From the NCBI GenBank assembly GCA_040007095.1, contig JBDTVS010000004.1, forward strand, positions 1-64,000: a stretch of DNA of 64,000 nt, read 5' to 3'. The translations under genes and the position numbers were made by a program. Shown in pieces: positions 1-8,068 of the stretch (positions are counted from its first letter, which is position 1; each line of letters opens with the position of its first letter). The notes beneath the pieces are model-generated. The model searched no databases, was not told the origin of the DNA, and was given only the letters and a program-made list of their open reading frames with translations. Source of the DNA: JBDTVS01 sp040007095. Its GTDB lineage: Bacteria > Acidobacteriota > Vicinamibacteria > Vicinamibacterales > CAVVIG01.

Positions 1-1163
1 CCTTTTCCGAGCAGCAGCACCTTGTGTGTGCTGCCGAGCCCCCCGGGCATCATCAGCGTCTTCAGCGCCAGGCGATTTGCGATCTGTTCCGCCCGATCGT
101 GCACCAACCCCAGAACGAAGTAGGTCTGATCCAGGAACCCGAGCGCCACCATGCCCTCGCGCTCAGCGGCCGCGCGTACGCTCGTGAAGTCCACGTGCGC
201 CGTGAGGTCCTGATCGCCTGGGCGTTCGAGCCACACGGGCGTCGCTCGGTCAGGTCCGGCCATCGTGTGTCGGGCGAAGCTTGTCAGGGTGCCGCTTGCG
301 TGCGAGGCCGAATACAAGTCGCGTGCCTCGTGGCCGTAGTCGACGAGAATGATGAATCCGCGCCGCAGTTGTCGCGCCGCCGCACGGATCCATTCCACCG
401 CCCTGAGGTTGATCTCGGCACGCCATCCCGATTCGAGCTCCACCCCGACGCGCGTGAGATATTCCGCGAGCGCCGGCGTCGAGGGTGGGCCCTCGACGGT
501 CGAGAGTCGAAGGCCGCCACCTGGCGTCGGCTCGAGGTCCCTCGATTGCGGCCGGTCGACTGAGGGTCGACTGTCGGCGCAGACATATACCTCGCGCAGG
601 CCGTCTTCGCGCATGATGACTTGATGCACGGGCAGCGCGTCGAGCAGTTCGTTGGCGATGAGGATTCCCTCGAATTCATCCGGGAGCGAATCCGACGAGG
701 ACACCAGGCTGGGCGCGACGTCGAGGAGAGTTGCCGGCTGGGCGCGCCTGGCTTCCGGACTACCTTCCACGAGGTGGAGACGGAGGCGGGTGAACAGGGC
801 CGGATGCCGATTCTTCGCCGCGCGCAGGATGTCCGCGGACAACCGCCCGTTGCCGGCCCCCGCCTCGACCAAATCAACAGCCGCGTCTCGATGCTCACGG
901 GCAGCCGCCCGATCGTCGAGTGCCGGCGTGAGGCCGGCGTCCCTGGCGTCCAGAATGTCGGCCATCTCGGCGATCTGGAACTCGAGGAGATCGCCGAAGA
1001 GCGGGCCGACGTCGACGCTGGTATAGAAATCACCCGCGCGTCCAGAGCGTTGCGCGGATCGGGCGTAGTAGCCCAGGGCAGGATCGTAGAGCGCGAGGTC
1101 CATGAACGCGGCCACCGTCATCGGGCCGCCTTCATGGACCAGATCTTCAATCCGAATCGTCAG
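1..1163 (-). CDS. MidA/NDUFAF7-type SAM-dependent methyltransferase (partial, runs off left edge)
   Basis: Reading the minus strand from 1163 gives an open frame to the window edge. It starts LTIRIEDLVHEGGPMTVAAF and continues FMDLALYDPALGYY, GDFYTSVDVGPLFG, LVEAGAGNGRLSADIL (SAM-binding glycine motif), ILIANELLDALPVH and FIILVDYGHEARDLY. This motif series is characteristic of the MidA/NDUFAF7 (COG1565) protein-arginine methyltransferase-like family, known in mitochondria for complex I assembly; the bacterial role is uncertain. There is no ATG before codon 15 (1119-1121). An in-frame stop lies at 1176-1178, and the family-conserved N-terminus begins upstream of that ATG, so I infer a CTG (1161-1163) or nearby ATT start behind AAGGA at 1169-1173. 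The gene begins 1 bp after the protease stop codon, so the two are probably co-transcribed and translationally coupled. The C-terminus lies outside the window. Confidence 0.85.
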   Translation of the reverse strand, partial: MTIRIEDLVHEGGPMTVAAFMDLALYDPALGYYARSAQRSGRAGDFYTSVDVGPLFGDLLEFQIAEMADILDARDAGLTPALDDRAAAREHRDAAVDLVEAGAGNGRLSADILRAAKNRHPALFTRLRLHLVEGSPEARRAQPATLLDVAPSLVSSSDSLPDEFEGILIANELLDALPVHQVIMREDGLREVYVCADSRPSVDRPQSRDLEPTPGGGLRLSTVEGPPSTPALAEYLTRVGVELESGWRAEINLRAVEWIRAAARQLRRGFIILVDYGHEARDLYSASHASGTLTSFARHTMAGPDRATPVWLERPGDQDLTAHVDFTSVRAAAEREGMVALGFLDQTYFVLGLVHDRAEQIANRLALKTLMMPGGLGSTHKVLLLGK

Positions 1164-1164
1164 C

Positions 1165-2772
1165 TTATTCCTTCTTCACAGTCACGAAGACCTCGTCGCC
1201 CCGGTCGCCGTTGGACCGCCAGACGAGAATGCGTGCGATGCGGCCCGACGCGACTTTCTGTAACTCGCGCCCGGCTTCGACCGCGCTCGAGACAGCTTTG
1301 CCGTTCACCGACAGTATGACGTCGCCCATCCGCAGACTGCGAGCCGAGTCGCTGTTCGGATCGACCTCCGACACGAGCGCGCCCGACTGGCCCGACGGCA
1401 TCTGGAGCCGGCGCATGATCTGGGGTGTCAGGTTCTGCAGCGTGAGCCCGAATCCGGCGGCGCCCTGTTCCTCTGGCTCGGTCGGATTGTTGTTGTTGTT
1501 GTTGCCTCGGCCGCCGCGCAGGGTCTGCTGCTCGGCGTCGAGATCGAGCTCTTCGACGTTGACGTGCAGCGTCTTTTCCACTTTCTCCCGCAGGACCTTC
1601 ACCGGCACCGACGTGCCCGGCCTGGTCGCGATGACCATCTTCACCAGCTCGTTGCTGTTCGGCACTGCGCGGCCGTTGAACTCGACGATGACGTCGCCAG
1701 GCTGGATCCCCGCCTTCGCCGATGCGCCTCCCGGGGACACCTGTGCGACCATTGCGCCGCTGCGGGTCTTCAACCCGAAGTCCTCGAACCCGTCGCGGGG
1801 TACCGGCTGCACCGAGACGCCGATGCGACCGCGGACGATCTTGCCCACGCGCAACTGTGGGAGCAGGTCGCGCACACTGTTGATCGGCACGGCGAACCCG
1901 ATGCCGATGTTGCCCGACGCCCGATCGTTGCTGATGATGGCGGTGTTGATCCCGATCACCTCGCCGCGGACGTTCAGCAGCGGTCCGCCCGAATTGCCGG
2001 GGTTGATCGCGGCATCGGTCTGGATCATCTCGTTCGAGCGGCCCGGCAGCGCCTGATACGCGCGACCGATGGCGCTGACGACGCCGACCGTCACGGTGTG
2101 GGCGTAGCCAAACGGATTGCCGATCGCCATCACCCAATCGCCCGCTGCCATCTGCGACGAGTCGCCGAACTTGGCCTCGGTGAGGACGTGTCGCGGCATC
2201 TGGGTCAGTTGGATCAGGGCGCTGTCGGTCAATGCGTCCTTGCCGACCACCTTCGCGGGATAGGTGTCGTCTTCGTCGTCGCCGAGGAACTGCACTTCGA
2301 TTTTGATCGCATCATCGACCACGTGATTGTTCGTGAGGATGAAGCCGTCCTTGGCGTTGATGATGAAGCCAGTACCTGCCGCCTGCGTTTTTTGCTCGCG
2401 AGGCGCCTGCCGGCGGCGGTTGCCGCGTCCATTGTCTTCCGGCTGCTGCTCGTCCTGGCCTCCGCCGCCCGGACCGAAGAACCGGCGGAAGAAGTCTTCG
2501 GGCGCACCGGAGAGATCCGATCCGTCCTGGACCTTGGTGCGCATCTCGGTGCGGATATTGACGACCGCGGGCGACTGCGCCTTCGCGATGTTGCGGAACG
2601 TCAACGCATCGATTGGGCCGCCAAGCGGCGCGCTGTTCATTGAGGGCACCGCAATGCCCTGCGCCGACGAGACCGGTGTCAGATCCAGCCGCGAGGCGAT
2701 GACCAGCGCCACAGCAAACGACGCAACTGCTGTCAGCAGCACATAGAAAACGGTGGTCTTACGCGTTGACAT
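1165..2772 (-). CDS. HtrA/DegP-family periplasmic serine protease (Do-like, two PDZ domains)
   Basis: This is a 535-residue envelope protease/chaperone of the HtrA/Do family. An N-terminal hydrophobic segment (about residues 7-27) is a signal anchor. The trypsin-like domain carries the full triad: His150 (LTNNHVV), Asp183 (ALTDSALIQL) and Ser261 (GNSGGPLL). Two PDZ domains follow, about residues 295-390 and 440-530, separated by an acidic, Asn-rich linker with six consecutive Asn; a Gly/Gln-rich insert lies at residues 98-128. I place the start at 2772 because GGAGG precedes it by 7 nt; an in-frame ATG at 2817 lacks this. The downstream methyltransferase begins 1 bp after the stop. Function in degrading misfolded envelope proteins is inferred from the family. 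Confidence 0.95.
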   Translation of the reverse strand: MSTRKTTVFYVLLTAVASFAVALVIASRLDLTPVSSAQGIAVPSMNSAPLGGPIDALTFRNIAKAQSPAVVNIRTEMRTKVQDGSDLSGAPEDFFRRFFGPGGGGQDEQQPEDNGRGNRRRQAPREQKTQAAGTGFIINAKDGFILTNNHVVDDAIKIEVQFLGDDEDDTYPAKVVGKDALTDSALIQLTQMPRHVLTEAKFGDSSQMAAGDWVMAIGNPFGYAHTVTVGVVSAIGRAYQALPGRSNEMIQTDAAINPGNSGGPLLNVRGEVIGINTAIISNDRASGNIGIGFAVPINSVRDLLPQLRVGKIVRGRIGVSVQPVPRDGFEDFGLKTRSGAMVAQVSPGGASAKAGIQPGDVIVEFNGRAVPNSNELVKMVIATRPGTSVPVKVLREKVEKTLHVNVEELDLDAEQQTLRGGRGNNNNNNPTEPEEQGAAGFGLTLQNLTPQIMRRLQMPSGQSGALVSEVDPNSDSARSLRMGDVILSVNGKAVSSAVEAGRELQKVASGRIARILVWRSNGDRGDEVFVTVKKE

Positions 2773-2853
2773 CGAAATCCTCCGTAACCGAGCTAGGTCC
2801 GCACCCACGAGAAACAACCAGGCGTCGAGCCGTGAACCTTCACGAACGCACCG

Positions 2854-4065
2854 CTAAACGAGCGCGACGATCTCCGTCTGCCGCGGTCCGGTGACCGCAG
2901 CGTCCCGATCCTGAACAATCATATTGATTTCGGAGCGAATGCCGAAGTCATCAAAGTACACGCCCGGTTCAATTGTAAAGCCGGTCCCGGGCAACAGTCG
3001 CCGATCATCGTGTGTTTCGTAGTCATCCATGTTCACGCCGTTGCCGTGAACGGATTCCCCCAGGCTGTGGCCGGTTCGGTGCAGGATTCGCTCCGCGTAC
3101 CCGGCACTTCGCAGAACCGCTGAGGCGGCGCGATCGACCTGCCAGCCCCGCAGTTCCTGTCCGGCCGAAACCGCCCGCTGGACAAGGCCGATCGCGGCAT
3201 CCCTGGCGGCGGCGACGGCTTCGAACGCTTTCACGTGCCGTTCCGGCGGTGCCGCGCCGGTGAAGCCCATCCAGGTGATATCAGCAAACACCGCGCCAGG
3301 CTGCTCGATCTTGCCCCACAGATCCAGCAGCACGAGCTGATCGGGTCCGATCGACTGGTGGACGCTCGCGGTAGGGAGGTAGTGCGGGTTCCCCGCATTC
3401 GCCGCAACGGACACATTCGGCGGCGAATCGCTCACCAGGCCTTCTTCCGCGAACCAGGCCACCATTTTCTGCTGGATGTCGTACTCGGTCGTGGCGATTC
3501 CGCCGGCGACCCGCTGGCGAATTTCGTCGAAGGCGCGGTCCTTGATCCGGTGCAGCTTCTCGGAGGCTGTCCGATGGGTCTCGATGTCGCGATCGTTCCA
3601 CACCGCAGCGAATCGCTGAATAAGGTCCCCCGACGACACGACTTCCTGGACGCCGATCTTCCTGACGAGCTCAATCGTGCCGGCGTCGACGCGTGCCACA
3701 TACGGGATGGCGCAGTTGGGTGAGTATTCCATCGCCACGCGCTTCTGTCCCGCAAGCAGACGGCGAAGCCCGTCCTCGAGCTGTTCGCGCCCGGCATACT
3801 TCTCGGTCGAACCCGGCAGATGGGCCAGCGAGTCGCGCTCGATCGCGTGCACCAGCTTGCGGGGCGTACCCGTGGCGGGAATCAGATAGAACCAGCGCCG
3901 GGTTGCCAGGTGCCCCCCTTGACGCGCGACCCCCGTGATATCCACCGCGATCGGATTCAGCCCGTGAAAATCGTAGAGCAGCCACGCGTCGATGCCGTCC
4001 GCGGCCAGCGCGGCTTGAATCGCCGCGATCTCAATGGGCGCCGCCGTCGCCGCTGAAGCGATCAT
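2854..4065 (-). CDS. M24-family metallopeptidase (Xaa-Pro aminopeptidase/dipeptidase-like)
   Basis: The protein has 403 residues. An N-terminal creatinase-like domain (about 10-155) is followed by a pita-bread catalytic domain (about 165-400). All five expected metal ligands can be read: Asp248 (LLDLWG), Asp262 (FADITWMGFTG), His333 (RTGHSLGESVHG), Glu366 (TIEPGVYF) and Glu379 (RSEINM). This supports an active dinuclear metallopeptidase acting on Xaa-Pro or similar dipeptides. No signal peptide is evident, so it is probably cytoplasmic. Start choice: a TATACT -10 box sits 6 nt before this ATG, which would make the mRNA leaderless and leaves no room for an upstream start. It is transcribed divergently from the VWA gene at 4217. 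Confidence 0.9.
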   Translation of the reverse strand: MIASAATAAPIEIAAIQAALAADGIDAWLLYDFHGLNPIAVDITGVARQGGHLATRRWFYLIPATGTPRKLVHAIERDSLAHLPGSTEKYAGREQLEDGLRRLLAGQKRVAMEYSPNCAIPYVARVDAGTIELVRKIGVQEVVSSGDLIQRFAAVWNDRDIETHRTASEKLHRIKDRAFDEIRQRVAGGIATTEYDIQQKMVAWFAEEGLVSDSPPNVSVAANAGNPHYLPTASVHQSIGPDQLVLLDLWGKIEQPGAVFADITWMGFTGAAPPERHVKAFEAVAAARDAAIGLVQRAVSAGQELRGWQVDRAASAVLRSAGYAERILHRTGHSLGESVHGNGVNMDDYETHDDRRLLPGTGFTIEPGVYFDDFGIRSEINMIVQDRDAAVTGPRQTEIVALV

Positions 4066-4071
4066 CCTGGA

Positions 4072-4077
4072 AGTATA
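4072..4077 (-). promoter_or_regulatory. -10 box (TATACT) of a probable leaderless promoter for the M24 peptidase
   Basis: On the minus strand TATACT is followed by TCCAGG and then the ATG at 4065. A transcript starting 6-7 nt after the -10 box would begin at or next to the A of the start codon. I see no convincing -35 hexamer. The assignment is inference from position and sequence. Confidence 0.45.
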
Positions 4078-4143
4078 ACCGTGGCTCGTTCCGGCTGATC
4101 AAGGAACGCCTTCCCCGAGCGCTGCCGTGCGGCCCCTGACACG

Positions 4144-4149
4144 TATAAT
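4144..4149 (+). promoter_or_regulatory. -10 box (TATAAT) upstream of the VWA-domain gene
   Basis: This is a perfect TATAAT. Transcription would begin near 4157, which lies downstream of the longest possible start (4127) and upstream of the RBS-backed ATG at 4217. It therefore favours 4217 as the translation start. No clear -35 match is present. Confidence 0.45.
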
Positions 4150-4216
4150 CCGGAGATTGAATGTGCCGGGCGCCTTATGGGTCGCTTACCAGTGGGCGCC
4201 GGTGGGAGTGTGTCCG

Positions 4217-6397
4217 ATGAATCAACCCTTGACCGCCCGCGGTGACACTCTGGCAGGGCGCGGCGCCCCGGCAGCGAGCCGCCTGGTGCGCGCGACCGCG
4301 CTGATGTGCCTGTTGGCCGGGGTGGCGCTGACCGCCGGGCAAACGCCTGCGCAGCCGGCGTCGGCCTCGCAGGGACCCGAGACACCCACCTTCAGGGTCC
4401 AGGTCGACTACGTTGAAGTCGACGCGGTTGTCACCGACGCTCAAGGCCGTTTCGTCCGCGATCTCAAGAAGGAAGATTTCGAGGTGTCCGAGGACGGCAA
4501 GCGGCAGACGGTGAATGCGTTCACCCTGGTGGACATTCCGATCGAACGGTCGATTCGGCCGCTGTTCGCCGCGCAGCCGATCGAGCCGGACGTCCGGACC
4601 AATGCCCGTCCCTTCGACGGCCGGATTTACATCGTCGTGCTCGACGACCTGCACGTGCAGTTCTCGCATTCCCGCATGGTGCGCAGCGTCATGCGCAAGT
4701 TCATCCAGGAGAAGCTGGGCGCCAACGATCTGATGGCCGTGATTCATGTCGGGGGAAAATCGGAAAACTCCCAGGAATTCACCAACAGCAAACGGCTGTT
4801 GCTGGCCGCCGTCGACAAATTCATTGGCAAGGCCGAGCGCCCCGCGACGCTCGAAGCGTACGAGCGGTATCTGGCGACCGCCGGCACTCCGCTGGCGGAC
4901 GGCGCCGATCCGCTGGTCCAGAAGCGAGGCTTCGACGCGCGCAATACTCTTCAGGAGCTCGACGCGGTCGCCAGCTGGTTTGGCGGCGTGCGCGGACGCA
5001 AGAAGTCGATTCTGTTTGTCAGCGAGGGGATCGACTATGACATCGAAGATGTATTCGGCAAGCAGGACGCCTCGATGATCATCGATCGGACGCGGGACCT
5101 GATCCGCTCGGCGACCAAGTCCAACGTCGCCATCTTTGCGATCGATCCCCGGGGGCTGTCAGACATGGGCGATTTCGCGATCGAGCTCAACGGCCTGCCG
5201 GCCGACAGCGGGGCCAGCGGGCTCACGGATCAACAGCTCCAGAGCCTGGGTCCCCGCGGCCTGCAGAACGAGCTGCGTCTGCAGCACAACAGCCTCCGCA
5301 CACTGGCCGAGGAAACCGGGGGCTTCGCGGTCATCAACACGAACAGCTTCGAGAGCACGTTCAACCGGATTGTCGAAGAAAACAGCTCCTACTACGTGCT
5401 GGCCTACTACCCGCCGAATCCGAAGCGGGACGGGAAGTTTCACAATATCCGGGTGCGGGTCAATCGTCCGGGCCTGACTGTTCGCGCGCGACGGGGCTAC
5501 GCGAACCCCTCGGGAAAGGCGCCCGCCGCCGCCGCAAACGCCGCCGGCCGTCTGAGCGTCGAGACGCGAGAGGCGCTCGACAGCCCGCTGCCGGTCAGCG
5601 GCTTGACGATGCAGGTGTTTGCCGCGCCGTTCAAAGGCACGGCGCCGAAAGCCTCGGTGCTGCTCGGCGTGGAAATCTCCGGGAAGAATCTGCGCCTCGC
5701 GGCGGGCGATCAGCTGCAGCTCTCGTACTACGCGATGGACGCGAAGGGCAAATATCAGGGCGGCAGCACGGAAACCATCACCCTGAACCTGCGTCCCGAG
5801 ACCAGGGCGATCGTGGAGGAGACCGGACTGCGTGCGCTGAGCCGGCTCGAGCTCCCGCCAGGGCGCTACCAGCTTCGCGTCGCGGCAAACGAGCTGTCCA
5901 GCAAGACCGTGGGCACGGTCTTGTACGACCTCGATGTCCCCGACTTTTCGAAGTCGCCGATCTCGATGAGCGGCCTCACCATCACCACTCCCGCATCTTC
6001 GCGCTTGCCGACGGTCCGCCCCGACGTGGAGCTCCGCCAGGTGCTGCCGGCGCCGCCCGTGGCGGCTCGAGAGTTTCAGGCCGGTGACGAGATCGCGTTG
6101 TTCGCGGAGGTCTACGACACCACGGCCGCTTCGCCGCACAAGGTCGATATCACGACGACCGTCACGGCGGACGAAGGCAAGGTGATGTTCAAGACGGACG
6201 AGACACGCGACTCGGCGGACCTGCAGGGGAAGAGCGGCGGGTACGGGTACACGACGCGCGTGCCGCTCATGGGCCTGGCGCCAGGGTTGTACGTGTTGAA
6301 AGTCGAGGCACGGTCACGGCTCGGCGCAAGTCCGACGGCGGATCGTCAGGTGCAGTTTCGAATTATCGAGCCGCCTCCGGCGCCGGGGCCGAAATAG
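4217..6397 (+). CDS. Secreted VWA-domain protein (VWFA-related acidobacterial domain family)
   Basis: This 726-residue secreted protein has an N-terminal signal peptide (LVRATALMCLLAGVALTAGQ). After a segment beginning FRVQVDYVEVDAVVTDAQG comes a VWA-like region holding DRFVRDLKKEDFEVSEDG-like and RIYIVVLDDLHVQFSHSRM motifs. This is the arrangement of the VWFA-related family described from Acidobacteria (TIGR03436). The C-terminal half (about 430-720) is rich in beta-strand and Pro/Ala and has no recognised domain. The start follows GGGAG at 4203-4207. The family occurs in large paralogous sets in acidobacteria and its molecular function is unknown; adhesion or a protein-protein interaction role is a guess. 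It stands alone, divergent from the M24 peptidase. Confidence 0.85.
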   Translation: MNQPLTARGDTLAGRGAPAASRLVRATALMCLLAGVALTAGQTPAQPASASQGPETPTFRVQVDYVEVDAVVTDAQGRFVRDLKKEDFEVSEDGKRQTVNAFTLVDIPIERSIRPLFAAQPIEPDVRTNARPFDGRIYIVVLDDLHVQFSHSRMVRSVMRKFIQEKLGANDLMAVIHVGGKSENSQEFTNSKRLLLAAVDKFIGKAERPATLEAYERYLATAGTPLADGADPLVQKRGFDARNTLQELDAVASWFGGVRGRKKSILFVSEGIDYDIEDVFGKQDASMIIDRTRDLIRSATKSNVAIFAIDPRGLSDMGDFAIELNGLPADSGASGLTDQQLQSLGPRGLQNELRLQHNSLRTLAEETGGFAVINTNSFESTFNRIVEENSSYYVLAYYPPNPKRDGKFHNIRVRVNRPGLTVRARRGYANPSGKAPAAAANAAGRLSVETREALDSPLPVSGLTMQVFAAPFKGTAPKASVLLGVEISGKNLRLAAGDQLQLSYYAMDAKGKYQGGSTETITLNLRPETRAIVEETGLRALSRLELPPGRYQLRVAANELSSKTVGTVLYDLDVPDFSKSPISMSGLTITTPASSRLPTVRPDVELRQVLPAPPVAAREFQAGDEIALFAEVYDTTAASPHKVDITTTVTADEGKVMFKTDETRDSADLQGKSGGYGYTTRVPLMGLAPGLYVLKVEARSRLGASPTADRQVQFRIIEPPPAPGPK

Positions 6398-6420
6398 CCG
6401 GGTAAGAAGCATCACGACGG

Positions 6421-6494
6421 TTTAACGCAGAGCGCGCTGAAATCGCAAAGATTCCTGGTGTGCTCTGAGCGGCTGTGGCGGCCTCTGCGTTGAA
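6421..6494. repeat. Intergenic palindromic repeat with CGCAGAG/CTCTGCG arms (copy 1)
   Basis: Arms TTTAACGCAGAG (6421-6432) and CTCTGCGTTGAA (6483-6494) are inverted complements with one mismatch around a roughly 50-nt middle. The same arms recur at 15859-15926. It lies between two convergent genes, so it could act as a bidirectional structured 3' end. Confidence 0.6.
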
Positions 6495-6521
6495 CGTCGT
6501 TCTTTCGCTAGCGGCGAGTGT

Positions 6522-7022
6522 TCATTTTTTCTTGGCAGGAGCCTTCGCCGCTGGGTCCGGCACGACAAATGAACTGGTGGCGTGCGTCTTCACCGTGCCA
6601 TTCGCGTGGCTGAACTGGAGCATGCTCGTCGCCATGTTGGGATTGACCGGCGTTCGGACCTCCATGGTCTGGATTTCCCCCGGTTGGAGCAGTCCGTTGA
6701 TCACGCCCTTGCCGCCGGGAATCAGATTGTTCTTCTTGTCGTACCACGTCTCGTCTACGGTCAGGCGCGGAATTGGCCCGGGCGACGTGTTCTTGACCTG
6801 AATCTTCGTGACGAGCGTCGTCCCTTCCCGGCGGGTGGGAGACTTGATGATGTCGATCGTCGCCTCGCCCCTGATCGGAGGAGTGAACTTCTTGCCGGCA
6901 AGTACGGACTTCATTTCCGGCGCCTTCGGCGCCGGGTCTGCCGGGGCCTGAGCGAACGTGAGACCGCCGCCGCACATGGCGCCGACGATCGTCGCGGCGA
7001 AAAAATGACGCCTGCGATTCAT
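6522..7022 (-). CDS. Small secreted protein of unknown function
   Basis: The predicted protein has 166 residues. It starts MNRRRHFFAATIVGAMCGGG and has a signal peptide ending near TFAQA. The mature part (about 45-150) reads as an all-beta domain with VTKIQVKNTSPGPIPRLTVDETWYD, which resembles the FxLYD-like or Ig-like modules used in extracellular proteins. It ends in an Ala/Lys-rich tail. I chose 7022 because GGAGG lies 9 nt upstream; the longer frame to 7097 is unsupported. I do not recognise a family. It shares no operon with its neighbours on the sequence evidence. Confidence 0.75.
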   Translation of the reverse strand: MNRRRHFFAATIVGAMCGGGLTFAQAPADPAPKAPEMKSVLAGKKFTPPIRGEATIDIIKSPTRREGTTLVTKIQVKNTSPGPIPRLTVDETWYDKKNNLIPGGKGVINGLLQPGEIQTMEVRTPVNPNMATSMLQFSHANGTVKTHATSSFVVPDPAAKAPAKKK

Positions 7023-7104
7023 AGCTAGCCTCCAGAATTCATTGCAGGTTGCAGAGTGCAGATTGTAGATGGAGTGCCCCAAATCTGCAATCTGCACGCC
7101 GCTC

Positions 7105-7563
7105 CTACATCTCTCCGTTCCAGTCTTCCGGTTCCGGGTTCAGGGATCGGAAGATTTCCATGTGCCACTTCCCGCCACCCCACGGTTCGATCACTTCGGC
7201 GGCGACGACATCGACGAGGATTTCCGAAAAGAGCCGCCCTTCGGGGTCGCCTTCGAGATGATAGGCGGGCTCGTCCCAGCCAAAGTTCGGATACAGCATC
7301 AGCGTCAGAAAGAGATCGTAACCATCGTCGACCACGATGAGCTGGCCGCACGGCCGCTTCTGCGTCGAATGATAGATGAGGTATTTTTCCGCGCTGTGCG
7401 CGCGAATGTACCGCTTCAGCGCGAACTCGCGCGCCACGATTTCCTCGACCGCGATCTTCTTGTCCCAGCAGTCGCGACAATACTTCTCTTCGCCGCGCGG
7501 CTCAGAGACCTCTTTGGCGCCGCACAGCGTGCAGCGCGCTTTGGCGACCGTTTTCCTGGGCAT
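7105..7563 (-). CDS. Zinc-ribbon hypothetical protein
   Basis: This 152-residue cytoplasmic protein carries two CxxC knuckles near its N-terminus (Cys11/Cys14 and Cys29/Cys32), consistent with a four-Cys zinc ribbon. The rest is mixed alpha/beta with conserved-looking stretches LIVVDDGYDLFLTLMLYP and WHMEIFRSLNPEPEDW. I do not recognise a named family and no catalytic motif is visible. Short AT-rich direct repeats flank it: CAATTTACAATTTACAAT-like sequence upstream (7566-7592) and TGCAGA/TCTGCA repeats downstream (7040-7098). Function is unknown. Confidence 0.7.
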   Translation of the reverse strand: MPRKTVAKARCTLCGAKEVSEPRGEEKYCRDCWDKKIAVEEIVAREFALKRYIRAHSAEKYLIYHSTQKRPCGQLIVVDDGYDLFLTLMLYPNFGWDEPAYHLEGDPEGRLFSEILVDVVAAEVIEPWGGGKWHMEIFRSLNPEPEDWNGEM

Positions 7564-7632
7564 GTCTCAATTTACAATTTACAATCCACAATGTCCAAGC
7601 GCAGGTGGCACCCAGCCGTTGGTAAATAGTCC

Positions 7633-8055
7633 ATGACGATCGAGCGTCCCACTCACTCTGGCCTCCGGCATCTGGCGCTGAACGTACGCGATCTGGCGGC
7701 GATGAAGCGCTTCTACGTCGAGCTGCTCGGTTTTGCGATCGAGTGGGAGCCGGACTCCGACAACGTCTACCTCTCGTCGGGCATCGACAACCTCGCGCTG
7801 CACCGCTCGCCGCTCGAGGCCGAAGGCGGGACGACGGCGGCGCCGCCCGTGCGCGGCGCGCTCGATCATCTGGGGTTGGTGGTGCGCACGCCGGCGTCAG
7901 TGGATGAGTGGGCGGCGTTTCTCGAGAGCCGCGGCGTGACGATCGACGCGGTGCCGCGGACCCACCGCGACGGCGCCCGCTCGTGTTACTTCCGCGATCC
8001 GGACGGCAATCACATCCAGATCATTCACCATCCGCCGATCAGCGGCAAGATCTGA
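7633..8055 (+). CDS. VOC-family (glyoxalase/extradiol-dioxygenase fold) protein
   Basis: The protein has 140 residues spanning one vicinal-oxygen-chelate unit with the usual paired beta-alpha-beta-beta-beta modules. The first module holds LRHLALNVRDLAAMKRFYVE, with a candidate metal His at about residue 13. The second holds ALDHLGLVVRTPASVDEW and ends in SCYFRDPDGNHIQIIHH, the standard VOC C-terminal motif. The substrate cannot be told from sequence; lyase, dioxygenase or binding roles are all possible. It is a single plus-strand gene between two minus-strand genes and runs convergently into the glucan phosphorylase. Confidence 0.85.
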   Translation: MTIERPTHSGLRHLALNVRDLAAMKRFYVELLGFAIEWEPDSDNVYLSSGIDNLALHRSPLEAEGGTTAAPPVRGALDHLGLVVRTPASVDEWAAFLESRGVTIDAVPRTHRDGARSCYFRDPDGNHIQIIHHPPISGKI

Positions 8056-8068
8056 AGGGGACGAGACG

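Noticed and set aside
284..1033. Minus-strand 249-codon frame at the left edge
   Set aside because: It is a shadow; another minus frame encodes the recognisable methyltransferase that runs off the edge.
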